From assembly GCA_045603085.1 (NCBI GenBank), contig JAZULL010000087.1:1-19539 (forward strand): a DNA stretch of 19,539 nucleotides. The letters run 5' to 3'. Made by a program: the position numbers and the translations under genes. The notes under the pieces were generated by a model, which worked only from the letters and a program-made list of their open reading frames with translations, was not told the DNA's origin and searched no databases. The stretch is from SVQP01 sp045603085. Lineage in GTDB: Bacteria > Bacillota > Clostridia > Oscillospirales > CAG-272. Below, piece by piece: positions 1-7,489 of the stretch (the stretch's first letter is position 1; each line of letters begins with the position of its first letter).

Positions 1-2439
1 GAAGGCGTTGTAAACCACGTTTCTCAGAACATGGGCTACGGTGAAGGCACCGTTTCTCACAGAGTTGGTCAGATTGATGCTGAGATCATTTCTCTGAAGG
101 AATTCCATAACCAGAACGTTACCGTTGTTTACTCCGTTGGCCTTGCCGGCACTGAGTTCACCGTTGATCTCATCAAGCTCGACGTAGCTGTTCCGCTTGA
201 CCCCGATGCTCCCGTATTCTTTGCATCTGCAGACGAGTTGGCTGCTACCATCACCGGTTCTCCCGACGTTGAGTCCGCTGTAATGAGTGCTGATGGCACG
301 TTCATTACCATCAACACCACCGACCTCAACAGTGACGGCAACCACGATCCCTTCTATCAGCTTCCTATGCTGAACGGTAAGGGTACTGTTGCAAAATTTG
401 TTGCTATCAAGTACCGCACCAGCGTTGCAGGCGCACGCAGCGAAATCTTCGTTGGCTCCGGTGCAGGTCCCACAGGCGGCACTGATAACTATGCATTTGA
501 TGTAGAAGCCGATGGCAAGTGGCACCTGATGGTAATCGACCTTGCTAATACTCCCGCAGTTGTTGACGGTGTGATCAACTATCTGCGTTGGGATCCCTAT
601 GTTGGTAACGCAACAACTGCAGCTACCGACATGGCTTACATCGCTCTGTTCAACTCTGCTGAAGCTGCAGAAGCTTACTTCGCAAAGACCATGCTCGTCG
701 CTGACAACACCAACACTTTCGCTTCCGACGTTAACGTTAACGAGACCGGTACTGCTCTTGGCTCTACCGACCTTTCCAATTTCTTTACTCTGAACCTGCC
801 TCTGCCCGGTTCCGGTATTGAAGAAATCGACGGCGCAAAGGTTTACCACATGACCTCCATCAACGAGATGCTGGCTGACGTAAACGGCGCTTACTACGTA
901 AAGGCTAACGTAGTTCACGGCACTGCTGCTGCTACTTACTTTGTACGTGGTTATCAGGTTGTTAACTCTGATGCTATCATCGAGGCATTTGATCCCAATG
1001 CAGGCATCTTCAAGATCAACAACTACTACGAAACCGACGGCACTACCTCTTATGGTGGTGCAGGTATCTACACCAACATCGTAAACGGCAAGCTGTACAT
1101 TCTGGTTAAGACCTACAATGCTGATGCTACCACTCGCGTTGGTAACGCTGTCTTCAACATTGCTTGCGAAGGTTCCGAGCTGACCATCGCAGACAACGGC
1201 TACACCGTATCCATCATGGTTAACGGCGTAACCTACGCTACTATCGACCTCATCGGTGCTCAGTCCTACGCTGACATCAATGGAGTTTCTCCCGCAGGCC
1301 AGTTTGCTGCTAAGGCAATTGTAACCCTGAAGGACGGCACCACCCAGACCATCGAAAACACTCTGGTTGCTGCTACTGTTAACTCCCAGGTTGGTGTTGC
1401 TTCTCGTGCAGGCTCCACCAAGTTCTCCTCTATCGAGGTTGGCGGCTTCTCCGCTATCGAAGTTCCCGCTCTCGAAATCGTTGAGCCCGAACCCGTAGAT
1501 CCCCTTGCTCCCATCGCTGTTGGCAACGCCGGCTATCTTGCTAACGCGGCTACCGGTGTCGGTAATAACCAAGTTGCTTCCGCTGTTCTGAGCGAGGATG
1601 GCACTTACGTAACCATCACCTCCGATGTTGGCGGCGACCCCAACTTCTACGTTCTTCCCAGCGGCTCCATGGTTAATGGCGTTCAGTACATTAGTATTGT
1701 TTACCGCACCAGCGTTGCAGTCGGCGGTGAATTCTTCATCGGTTCCGGCGCTAACCCCACGGGCGGCGCAGACGAACTCAGATTCGACTACAACCCTGAC
1801 GGCGAATGGCACGTTCTCCTTCTGGATGTGACTGCTCACGAGACTGTTGTTGACGGTCTTGTTAACTACATCCGTTACGACTTCTACACGGAAGGTGAAA
1901 ACCAGTCCATCGACGTTAAGGAAATCGTTCTGTTCAACTCTATCGAGTCCTACAACAAGTACTACGGCATCGCTCCCGAAGAGCCCACTCCCGAAGAGCC
2001 CGCTGAGCCTCTGGTAATTGACTTCCAGAACATTGATGACTCTGATATTCAGGAGTTTACCGCAGCACAGTTCTCTCAGAAGGTTATTTACGGTAACTAT
2101 GGTACCGTTGTAAATCTCGGTCAGTATGATCTGTCCCTCTACAGCAAGGCAATCATTAAATATGCTACCGACTCTGGCTACAAGACCGATGGTCTTGCAC
2201 AGATCGGCTTCAAGTCTTCTAGCGCTACTTGGGGTCAGGCAGGCTCGTTCGATGGTACTGATATCATTGCTTCCGCTGCTATGACTGATGCTGTTCCCGA
2301 TACTTTCTGGGCACTGACCGGTCTGCGTGAAGCTGAAATCGACCTTTCCTCTGTTGATTACAATGGTGACGTTTGGGTTGGTGCCTACAACGTTGAAGGT
2401 CAGATTTACGCTATCGAGTCCATTACTCTGATTCCCTAA
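1..2439 (+). CDS. Large secreted or surface multidomain protein, 5' end missing
   Basis: The reading frame is open from base 1, so the N-terminus and any signal peptide lie outside the window; an internal ATG at 31 is not necessarily the start. About 812 codons are visible. Two copies of one domain can be recognised: bases 199-690 and 1498-1968 (about 160 residues each). They share the patterns YRTSVA, GSGA/GSGANPTGG, DGxWHxxxxD, VVDGxxNYxRxDxY and xxALFNS/IVLFNS. Between them is a beta-rich segment (691-1497) resembling a laminin-G/concanavalin-type jelly roll. A Pro/Glu linker (1975-2010, PEEPTPEEP type) leads to a last beta-rich domain (about 2014-2436). No LPXTG motif or C-terminal membrane segment is present, so any anchor must be N-terminal. 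Tyr, Phe and Asn codons are mostly C-ending, which may reflect high expression. The repeated modules look like carbohydrate-binding beta-sandwiches; this is inference from repeat pattern only, and the function is unknown. Confidence 0.9.
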   Translation, partial: EGVVNHVSQNMGYGEGTVSHRVGQIDAEIISLKEFHNQNVTVVYSVGLAGTEFTVDLIKLDVAVPLDPDAPVFFASADELAATITGSPDVESAVMSADGTFITINTTDLNSDGNHDPFYQLPMLNGKGTVAKFVAIKYRTSVAGARSEIFVGSGAGPTGGTDNYAFDVEADGKWHLMVIDLANTPAVVDGVINYLRWDPYVGNATTAATDMAYIALFNSAEAAEAYFAKTMLVADNTNTFASDVNVNETGTALGSTDLSNFFTLNLPLPGSGIEEIDGAKVYHMTSINEMLADVNGAYYVKANVVHGTAAATYFVRGYQVVNSDAIIEAFDPNAGIFKINNYYETDGTTSYGGAGIYTNIVNGKLYILVKTYNADATTRVGNAVFNIACEGSELTIADNGYTVSIMVNGVTYATIDLIGAQSYADINGVSPAGQFAAKAIVTLKDGTTQTIENTLVAATVNSQVGVASRAGSTKFSSIEVGGFSAIEVPALEIVEPEPVDPLAPIAVGNAGYLANAATGVGNNQVASAVLSEDGTYVTITSDVGGDPNFYVLPSGSMVNGVQYISIVYRTSVAVGGEFFIGSGANPTGGADELRFDYNPDGEWHVLLLDVTAHETVVDGLVNYIRYDFYTEGENQSIDVKEIVLFNSIESYNKYYGIAPEEPTPEEPAEPLVIDFQNIDDSDIQEFTAAQFSQKVIYGNYGTVVNLGQYDLSLYSKAIIKYATDSGYKTDGLAQIGFKSSSATWGQAGSFDGTDIIASAAMTDAVPDTFWALTGLREAEIDLSSVDYNGDVWVGAYNVEGQIYAIESITLIP
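199..1968 (+). repeat. Intragenic duplication of a ~160-residue beta domain (199-690 and 1498-1968)
   Basis: The two segments align along their whole length when translated, with the same order of motifs: a DP(D/L)AP opening, SAVxSxDGTxxTI, YRTSVA, GSGAxPTGG, a Trp-His pair, VVDG, NYxR and a LFNS ending. They are diverged in nucleotide sequence, so the duplication is old. Confidence 0.8.
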
Positions 2440-2473
2440 TTTTTGAATTAGGATAATCTAACCAAACAAATTC

Positions 2474-2501
2474 GGCCTCCCCTTCGGGGGAGGCCTTTTT
2501 T
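2474..2501 (+). terminator. Rho-independent terminator of the surface-protein gene
   Basis: A perfect 9-bp stem (GGCCTCCCC / GGGGAGGCC) with a TTCG tetraloop is followed directly by six T. It lies 35 nt after the stop codon of the upstream plus-strand gene. Confidence 0.95.
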
Positions 2502-2540
2502 GATGTAAGAGTTAAGAGTGAAGAATGAAAAAGTATAATA

Positions 2541-2567
2541 AAAAAGCCCCGAAAGGGCCTTTTTTTA
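2541..2567. terminator. Bidirectional terminator between convergent genes
   Basis: GCCC and GGGC arms around a short A-rich loop are flanked by A6 on the left and T7 on the right, so the hairpin works in either direction. It touches the TAA (2565-2567) of the minus-strand lipoprotein gene and would end the long gyrase operon transcript. It also backs up the terminator at 2474. Confidence 0.75.
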
Positions 2568-3218
2568 ATACGTGGGAGAATCCAGACGCCACGCTCTGTG
2601 ACCTTGATCGTCGATTTCCTCATAAATAAAGGAAAGAGTAAAGGTCATCCAGCCCTGACCGGGCGCGTAGGAGTCGATCTCGACGTTGACGTAATCCTGT
2701 GAGCTGGGCTTGACGATCTTCATGGAAGAATAATCGTACACGCGCATGTTTGTCACCACAGGCTCGTAAAATCTGTTCTGATAAAACCAGCTTTCATCCT
2801 GGCTGTATCTTGCGGCAATCGCTGTTCCGGTATCGTCACCAAGTGTCGCGCCCACAAACATCATACCCATCACCGATTCCACGTATCTCTGTGAAAAAAC
2901 CTCTGCGGCGGCGTCGCGAATGCTCTGCTCGGTCACAAACTTGGCGTAGGGGGAAACGTACTCGCGCTCTCCGTAGTAGTCGAACACGTACATCATGTTG
3001 TGGGTTGCCAACGCGCTCTTATACTCGTACACGGGCAGGCCGTGACCGTACAGGATCACGTTGAGCTGATGCGAAGCCTCTATCAAGGCCACAAATTCAT
3101 CGTAGACCTCGGAAAGGGCAGGGGCGGATTCGGTGCCCGAGCATGCGCTCAAGCTCATGCACAGCACCAAAATCACAGCCAAAATGCCGCATCTCAATGC
3201 TTTGACGGGCTTATGCAT
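2565..3218 (-). CDS. Hypothetical lipoprotein overlapping gyrA
   Basis: The 217-residue product starts with a lipoprotein signal peptide: a basic start, a hydrophobic stretch, then the lipobox LSAC with the lipidated cysteine at residue 26. The mature part is an alpha/beta-looking domain ending in WRLDSPTY, with no catalytic motif that I recognise; an NTF2-like fold is possible but unproven. The ATG (3216-3218) overlaps the end of gyrA by 8 bp, so the two are probably translationally coupled and share a transcript ending at the hairpin near 2550. Exported, membrane-anchored on the outer face. Why it is tied to gyrase is unknown. Confidence 0.85.
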   Translation of the reverse strand: MHKPVKALRCGILAVILVLCMSLSACSGTESAPALSEVYDEFVALIEASHQLNVILYGHGLPVYEYKSALATHNMMYVFDYYGEREYVSPYAKFVTEQSIRDAAAEVFSQRYVESVMGMMFVGATLGDDTGTAIAARYSQDESWFYQNRFYEPVVTNMRVYDYSSMKIVKPSSQDYVNVEIDSYAPGQGWMTFTLSFIYEEIDDQGHRAWRLDSPTY

Positions 3219-5907
3219 CCTGATTTTCCTCAGCTTGCTCTACAGCCTCTTCGGGCTGTTCTGCAATCACATCGCTGTCTTCTTCAGAAACTTCTTCAAA
3301 AACAACCTCGACGGGCTCGGTCTCTGTATCGGAAAGCTCCTCAGAGGGCTGTACGACCTCCTCCAGCTCATCCTGACGGGCGATCTTGGTGAAGTTTACG
3401 ATCTTCTGACCCTCGGCAAGACGCATAACGCGCACGCCGCCCGCACTTCTGGAATAGGTGGGAATATCAGCCGCACCGGTACGGATCATGGTGCCGGCAT
3501 CGGTAATGATCATAACGTCGTCGTTGTCGTCAACAATATTGATGCCCGAAAGCAGACCGGTCTTTTCGGACAGCGCATGACATGCCACGCCGTGGCCGCC
3601 GCGGTGCTTCATCTGACGGAAATCGTCAAATTCGGTACGCTTGCCGTAGCCGTTTTCGGTAATGGTGATCAGGGATTTACCCTCGATCACGCTGGCAACG
3701 CCCACAACGTAGTCGTCACCGCGCAGCTTGATGCCGCGCACACCGGTTGCGGTTCTGCCCATGGGTCGAACACTCTCGTCATCCACGGTAAAGCGGACAG
3801 CGCTACCGTGTCTGGTTGCGATCATCAGGTCGGTGGGGTAGCCGTAGGTGTGTGTCACGAATACCAGCTCGTCGTCATCCTTGAGGGAGAGTGCGATCTT
3901 ACCGCCCTTGCGGTGGTAAGCGTATTCGGTCAGTAAGGTTCTCTTGATGATACCCTGCTTGGTCACCATGGTCAGATACTCACCCTCGGCAAATTCGTGG
4001 ATCGAGATCATAGCCGTGATCTTTTCGCCCTCGGCAAGCTCAAGCACGTTGTTGATATGCGTACCCTTGGCGGTTCTGGACGCCTCGGGGATCATGAATG
4101 CGCGCAGCATCTGCACGCGGCCCTTATTGGTAAAGAGCATGAGGTTGGAGTGAGAGTGCACTACCACAACCTTCTCAATAAAGTCCTCTTCCTTGGTGGT
4201 CAGCGCGGCCTTACCCATACCGCCGCGGTGCTGAACCGCATACTCGGAGGCGGGCTGACGCTTGATATAACCGCCGTGGGTCAGGGTGATGACACAATCG
4301 TGCTTCTCAATGAGGTCTTCCAGCACGATATCGTCCTCGGATTCCTCAATTCTGGTGCGGCGAGCGTCACCAAACTTGCGCTTGATCTCGCTCATTTCGT
4401 CGCAAATGATGCCGCGAATACGGCCGATGTCACCCAAGATAGCTCTGTATTCGATAATGGCGGCATTCAGAGCAGCCAGCTTTTCCTCGATCTTCTTTCT
4501 TTCCAGACCGCAAAGACGACCCAGCGTCATGGAAACGATGGCCTGCGCCTGCTCCTCGGAGAGGTGCGCGTCCTCGGCCATGGCAAACGCCTCCAGATTG
4601 AGTGCGGCAGCAGAGCCGTCGTCGGTCTGCTCGCCGTTGAAGCGTGCCATCAGGTTTTTCTTAGCGGTGGGCTGATCCTCGGACGCGCGGATGATATTGA
4701 TGACCTCATCCAGATTGTCAATAGCCAGCTTGTAGCCCTCGTAAATATGCGACTCGCGCAGAGCGGCATCCAGCTCGTGCTGGGTGCGGCGGGTGATGAC
4801 AGACTCCTGATGACGCAGATAGTGATCCAGCATCTGGGAGAGGTTAAGCGTCTTGGGCTCGTTACCCACGATAGCCAGCATGTTGATCGAGCATGTATCC
4901 TGCAGCTGAGAATACTTGTAGAGCTGATTGAGAATGATCTGACCGTTGGCATCTCTCTTATATTCGATAACGATTCTCATGCCGTTACGTCCGGACTCGT
5001 CACGCATATCGGTAATGCCCTCGACCCTCTTATCCTTAACGAGGTTTGCAATGGCCTCGCAAAGCTGGCTCTTATTGACCATATAGGGAATTTCGGTGAT
5101 GATGATGCGGCGGGCCTCCTCGTCGATCTCAGCCTTGGCGCGCACCTGAATTTTGCCCTTACCGGTCAGGTAGGCCTCCTTGATGCCGTTGGTACCGTAG
5201 ATCGTACCGTAGGTGGGGAAGTCGGGACCCTTGATAAACTGCATCAGATCCTCAACCGAGCAATCAGGGTTATTCAGGCGGTAGATGGCGGCATCAATGG
5301 TCTCGCAGAGGTTGTGCGGGGGGATATTGGTCGCCATACCGACCGCAATACCCACAGATCCGTTGACCAGGAGGTTGGGGAAGCGGGAGGGCAGAACGCT
5401 GGGCTCGCGCAGACGGTTATCGTAGTTGGGAACCATCTCCACCACGCTCTTATCAATATCCTTCAGCATCTCATCCGAGATCTTATCCAGTCTTGCCTCG
5501 GTATAACGGTATGCTGCGGGGGGGTCACCGTCCACAGAACCGAAGTTACCGCTACCCTCAATGAGCGGATAGCGCAGCGAAAAGGGCTGAGCCATACGTA
5601 CAAGCGTGCCGTAAACCGAGGAGTCACCGTGGGGGTGATAACGGCCCAGCACGTTACCGACCGTCTTTGCAGACTTCTGGGTAGGTCTGTCGTGCGTGGC
5701 GTGATCCTCATACATGGCGTACAGAACACGGCGCTGACCCGGCTTGAGACCGTCTCTGACGTCCGGCAGGGCGCGCGAAATGATGACCGACATGGAGTAC
5801 TCGATAAAGGATTTCTTTACCTCCTTGTCCATCCCGACGTCAACGATCTTTTGCTGATCAAACAATATACTTTCGTATTCCTGATCTCTTTTGTCTTTTC
5901 TGCTCAC
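3211..5907 (-). CDS. gyrA: DNA gyrase subunit A
   Basis: GyrA is the DNA cleavage and rejoining subunit of gyrase, which adds negative supercoils ahead of replication forks. The N-terminal breakage-reunion domain contains GRYHPHGDSSVYG (residues 88-100) and the catalytic tyrosine Tyr135 in AAYRYTEAR. Offset to E. coli numbering is 13, so Ser96 matches Ser83 and Gly100 matches Asp87. The C-terminal half is the six-bladed DNA-wrapping beta-pinwheel; its GyrA box (residues 559-565) reads QHRGGMG instead of the usual QRRGG(K/R)G. The protein is 898 residues, longer than B. subtilis GyrA, because of a strongly acidic tail (23 Asp/Glu in the last 53 residues). The start is GTG, with AAGAAGG upstream. 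It begins 14 nt after mreD. It is GyrA rather than ParC because a recognisable box and a full pinwheel are present and a gyrB lies nearby. Confidence 0.97.
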   Translation of the reverse strand: MSRKDKRDQEYESILFDQQKIVDVGMDKEVKKSFIEYSMSVIISRALPDVRDGLKPGQRRVLYAMYEDHATHDRPTQKSAKTVGNVLGRYHPHGDSSVYGTLVRMAQPFSLRYPLIEGSGNFGSVDGDPPAAYRYTEARLDKISDEMLKDIDKSVVEMVPNYDNRLREPSVLPSRFPNLLVNGSVGIAVGMATNIPPHNLCETIDAAIYRLNNPDCSVEDLMQFIKGPDFPTYGTIYGTNGIKEAYLTGKGKIQVRAKAEIDEEARRIIITEIPYMVNKSQLCEAIANLVKDKRVEGITDMRDESGRNGMRIVIEYKRDANGQIILNQLYKYSQLQDTCSINMLAIVGNEPKTLNLSQMLDHYLRHQESVITRRTQHELDAALRESHIYEGYKLAIDNLDEVINIIRASEDQPTAKKNLMARFNGEQTDDGSAAALNLEAFAMAEDAHLSEEQAQAIVSMTLGRLCGLERKKIEEKLAALNAAIIEYRAILGDIGRIRGIICDEMSEIKRKFGDARRTRIEESEDDIVLEDLIEKHDCVITLTHGGYIKRQPASEYAVQHRGGMGKAALTTKEEDFIEKVVVVHSHSNLMLFTNKGRVQMLRAFMIPEASRTAKGTHINNVLELAEGEKITAMISIHEFAEGEYLTMVTKQGIIKRTLLTEYAYHRKGGKIALSLKDDDELVFVTHTYGYPTDLMIATRHGSAVRFTVDDESVRPMGRTATGVRGIKLRGDDYVVGVASVIEGKSLITITENGYGKRTEFDDFRQMKHRGGHGVACHALSEKTGLLSGINIVDDNDDVMIITDAGTMIRTGAADIPTYSRSAGGVRVMRLAEGQKIVNFTKIARQDELEEVVQPSEELSDTETEPVEVVFEEVSEEDSDVIAEQPEEAVEQAEENQDA

Positions 5908-5921
5908 TTTTTTATACCTTC

Positions 5922-6467
5922 TTACATTATTTTGTCTATCGAATTATGTTTTATATACCGCAATGGCAGCGTCAACCCCAGCGCAATGGCATAAGAGAGG
6001 GGGAGAGACAGCAGCGTACCCGGCACCAGAGGCAAACAGACGTAACGGAATACGTCCAAGAGCGGAATGTGACCGGTATGCAGCATGACGTATATCAATG
6101 CCACTACCGCTCTTACAAGCGTCATGCAGGCGGAAACAGCCAGATATACGGGAAATTTTCTTTGTGGGATCATATCGTGTGCTACGTGACTGAGATAGCC
6201 GCACAGCATATAAAAAACGGGTAGCAGGCAAATACCGAAGCCACCAAGGGCATCGGCACAAAGCCCTGCGAAAATACCGAAAAATGCACCGTAAGCACCG
6301 CCGCCAAGCACGCCAAGCGCGCAGGTAAGACCCAAAAGCAGGTCGGCGACAAGGTAGCTGTCGTTGAGATACGACGGCAAAAACGAGGTTTGTGCGGCCG
6401 CGCACAGCATGATGCACAGCGTGCACAGTACTACCGTGATGATATGCAAAGTCAGATTTCTTTTCAT
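5922..6467 (-). CDS. mreD: Rod shape-determining protein MreD
   Basis: A 181-residue, very hydrophobic protein with about five or six membrane segments and few polar loops, matching the length and character of MreD. MreD is the integral membrane partner of MreC in the elongasome that directs lateral cell-wall synthesis with MreB, RodA and PBP2. Its ATG overlaps the mreC stop codon (ATGA, 6464-6467), a classic coupled mreC-mreD pair. Sequence conservation in MreD is weak, so the call rests mainly on size, hydrophobicity and position after mreC. mreB is not in the window. Confidence 0.88.
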   Translation of the reverse strand: MKRNLTLHIITVVLCTLCIMLCAAAQTSFLPSYLNDSYLVADLLLGLTCALGVLGGGAYGAFFGIFAGLCADALGGFGICLLPVFYMLCGYLSHVAHDMIPQRKFPVYLAVSACMTLVRAVVALIYVMLHTGHIPLLDVFRYVCLPLVPGTLLSLPLSYAIALGLTLPLRYIKHNSIDKIM

Positions 6468-7321
6468 TTCTCTTCGGTAGCTTGCTCGGTCTGTTTTTCG
6501 GCAAAGCCGGTGATGACGTAGACTTGACCGAGCGAATCAAAATCTACAGACGGCTTGACCGTTGCGGTCAGCGTGCGATTGTAAACGTCGGGCATCAGCT
6601 CAATGACGTGTCCCACAGTCAGTCCCGAGGGGTAGATATCACCAAGGTCACCCGTCACCACGCGGTCACCAATCTGAAGACCGGCATCGCTTGGCAGATA
6701 GATGACGCGGATCAGTCCCTGCTCGCCCATGGCGAAAGGGCAGTCGGTTATGCCGACGTCACCGGTGCGCTGAATGTAGACACCCACAGAGGTATCGTAT
6801 TGCAAAATGGTGTTGACACGGCAGGAATTGACGCTGACGTCGCAAACGTAGCCTACCACGCCGTCCATGGTTATGACCGGCATGCCTACCTTGATTCCGG
6901 ACGAAGAGCCCTTATCCAGCGTAATGTACTGCAGGTAGGTGCCGTCCGATCTGCCCAGCACCTGCGCACCCACGGCAGAAAAGCTTTCGTATCTGTCTCG
7001 TATGCCTAAATAATCGCGCAAAGCGGCATTCTCTCCCGCGGCAAGCTCTGCCTCGTGCAGCTGATTTTCCAGCTGATCTACGCGGTCCCTGAGTGCCTGA
7101 TTTTCCTCGTAAAGCTGCTTTACGTTGGAAAAATACACGGCATAGCCGTCAAGCGCCTCACTAATACTGACAAACATACTCTGAAAGGGCTTCAGCACCG
7201 CCTGCGTCATGGCCACGGGGAGATTGAAGATCCCCATGTAATAAAACACGGCGGTAGCCAGCGCAAGAGAGAGCGCCAGCGTCAGCGAAGCAATGAATAT
7301 TTTATTTTTAATATATTTCAT
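6464..7321 (-). CDS. mreC: Rod shape-determining protein MreC
   Basis: A 285-residue bitopic membrane protein: a short cytoplasmic start, one membrane helix (about residues 8-28), a coiled coil (about 60-105, rich in Glu/Leu/Gln heptads) and an extracytoplasmic double beta-barrel domain with the MreC-typical pattern YLQYITLDKGSSSGIKVGMPV followed by GVVGYV. MreC forms filaments that activate PBP2/RodA and links them to MreB. The Shine-Dalgarno region GAGGAAAGG lies just before the ATG. It follows gyrB across a 168-nt gap rich in DnaA boxes, and is coupled to mreD by a 4-nt overlap. Its location between gyrB and gyrA is unusual. Confidence 0.95.
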   Translation of the reverse strand: MKYIKNKIFIASLTLALSLALATAVFYYMGIFNLPVAMTQAVLKPFQSMFVSISEALDGYAVYFSNVKQLYEENQALRDRVDQLENQLHEAELAAGENAALRDYLGIRDRYESFSAVGAQVLGRSDGTYLQYITLDKGSSSGIKVGMPVITMDGVVGYVCDVSVNSCRVNTILQYDTSVGVYIQRTGDVGITDCPFAMGEQGLIRVIYLPSDAGLQIGDRVVTGDLGDIYPSGLTVGHVIELMPDVYNRTLTATVKPSVDFDSLGQVYVITGFAEKQTEQATEEK

Positions 7322-7368
7322 GTTCCGCCTTTCCTCGGTTTTGTCGGAGCAAGTGTATCAAAAAACGG

Positions 7369-7488
7369 TTTTACACAGTGTTTTCCACATGGTGTGGAAA
7401 ACTTTCACACAATCAAACGTGCGAATTTTGTCGTATACGACAGATTGTGGATAAATCTGTGGAAATTCTGTGGATTGGATGTGGACAG
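7369..7488. promoter_or_regulatory. DnaA-box cluster between gyrB and mreC (possible second origin element or DnaA-titration site)
   Basis: The 168-nt gap holds repeated DnaA-box-like 9-mers. Matches to TTWTNCACA lie at 7369-7377 (+, TTTTACACA), 7381-7389 (+, TTTTCCACA), 7393-7401 (-, TTTTCCACA) and 7446-7454 (-, the perfect TTATCCACA). Weaker CCACA-type boxes lie at 7458-7466, 7469-7477 and 7480-7488 (all -). The boxes at 7381 and 7393 form an inverted repeat with 10-bp arms and a 3-nt gap. A perfect 14-bp palindrome, TGTCGTATACGACA, occupies 7429-7442 between the two groups. The only perfect consensus box that I found in the window is here. Function could be origin, DnaA reservoir, or DnaA control of mreCD-gyrA transcription. 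Confidence 0.75.
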
Positions 7489-7489
7489 A

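Noticed and set aside
3211..5907. ParC (topoisomerase IV) instead of GyrA
   Set aside because: A GyrA-box-like motif at the expected residue, six pinwheel blades and a nearby gyrB favour GyrA, although the box is divergent.
3997..5994. A 665-codon plus-strand open frame opposite gyrA
   Set aside because: It is the antisense of gyrA, which has complete motifs; the opposing frame has no recognisable domain and no ribosome binding site.
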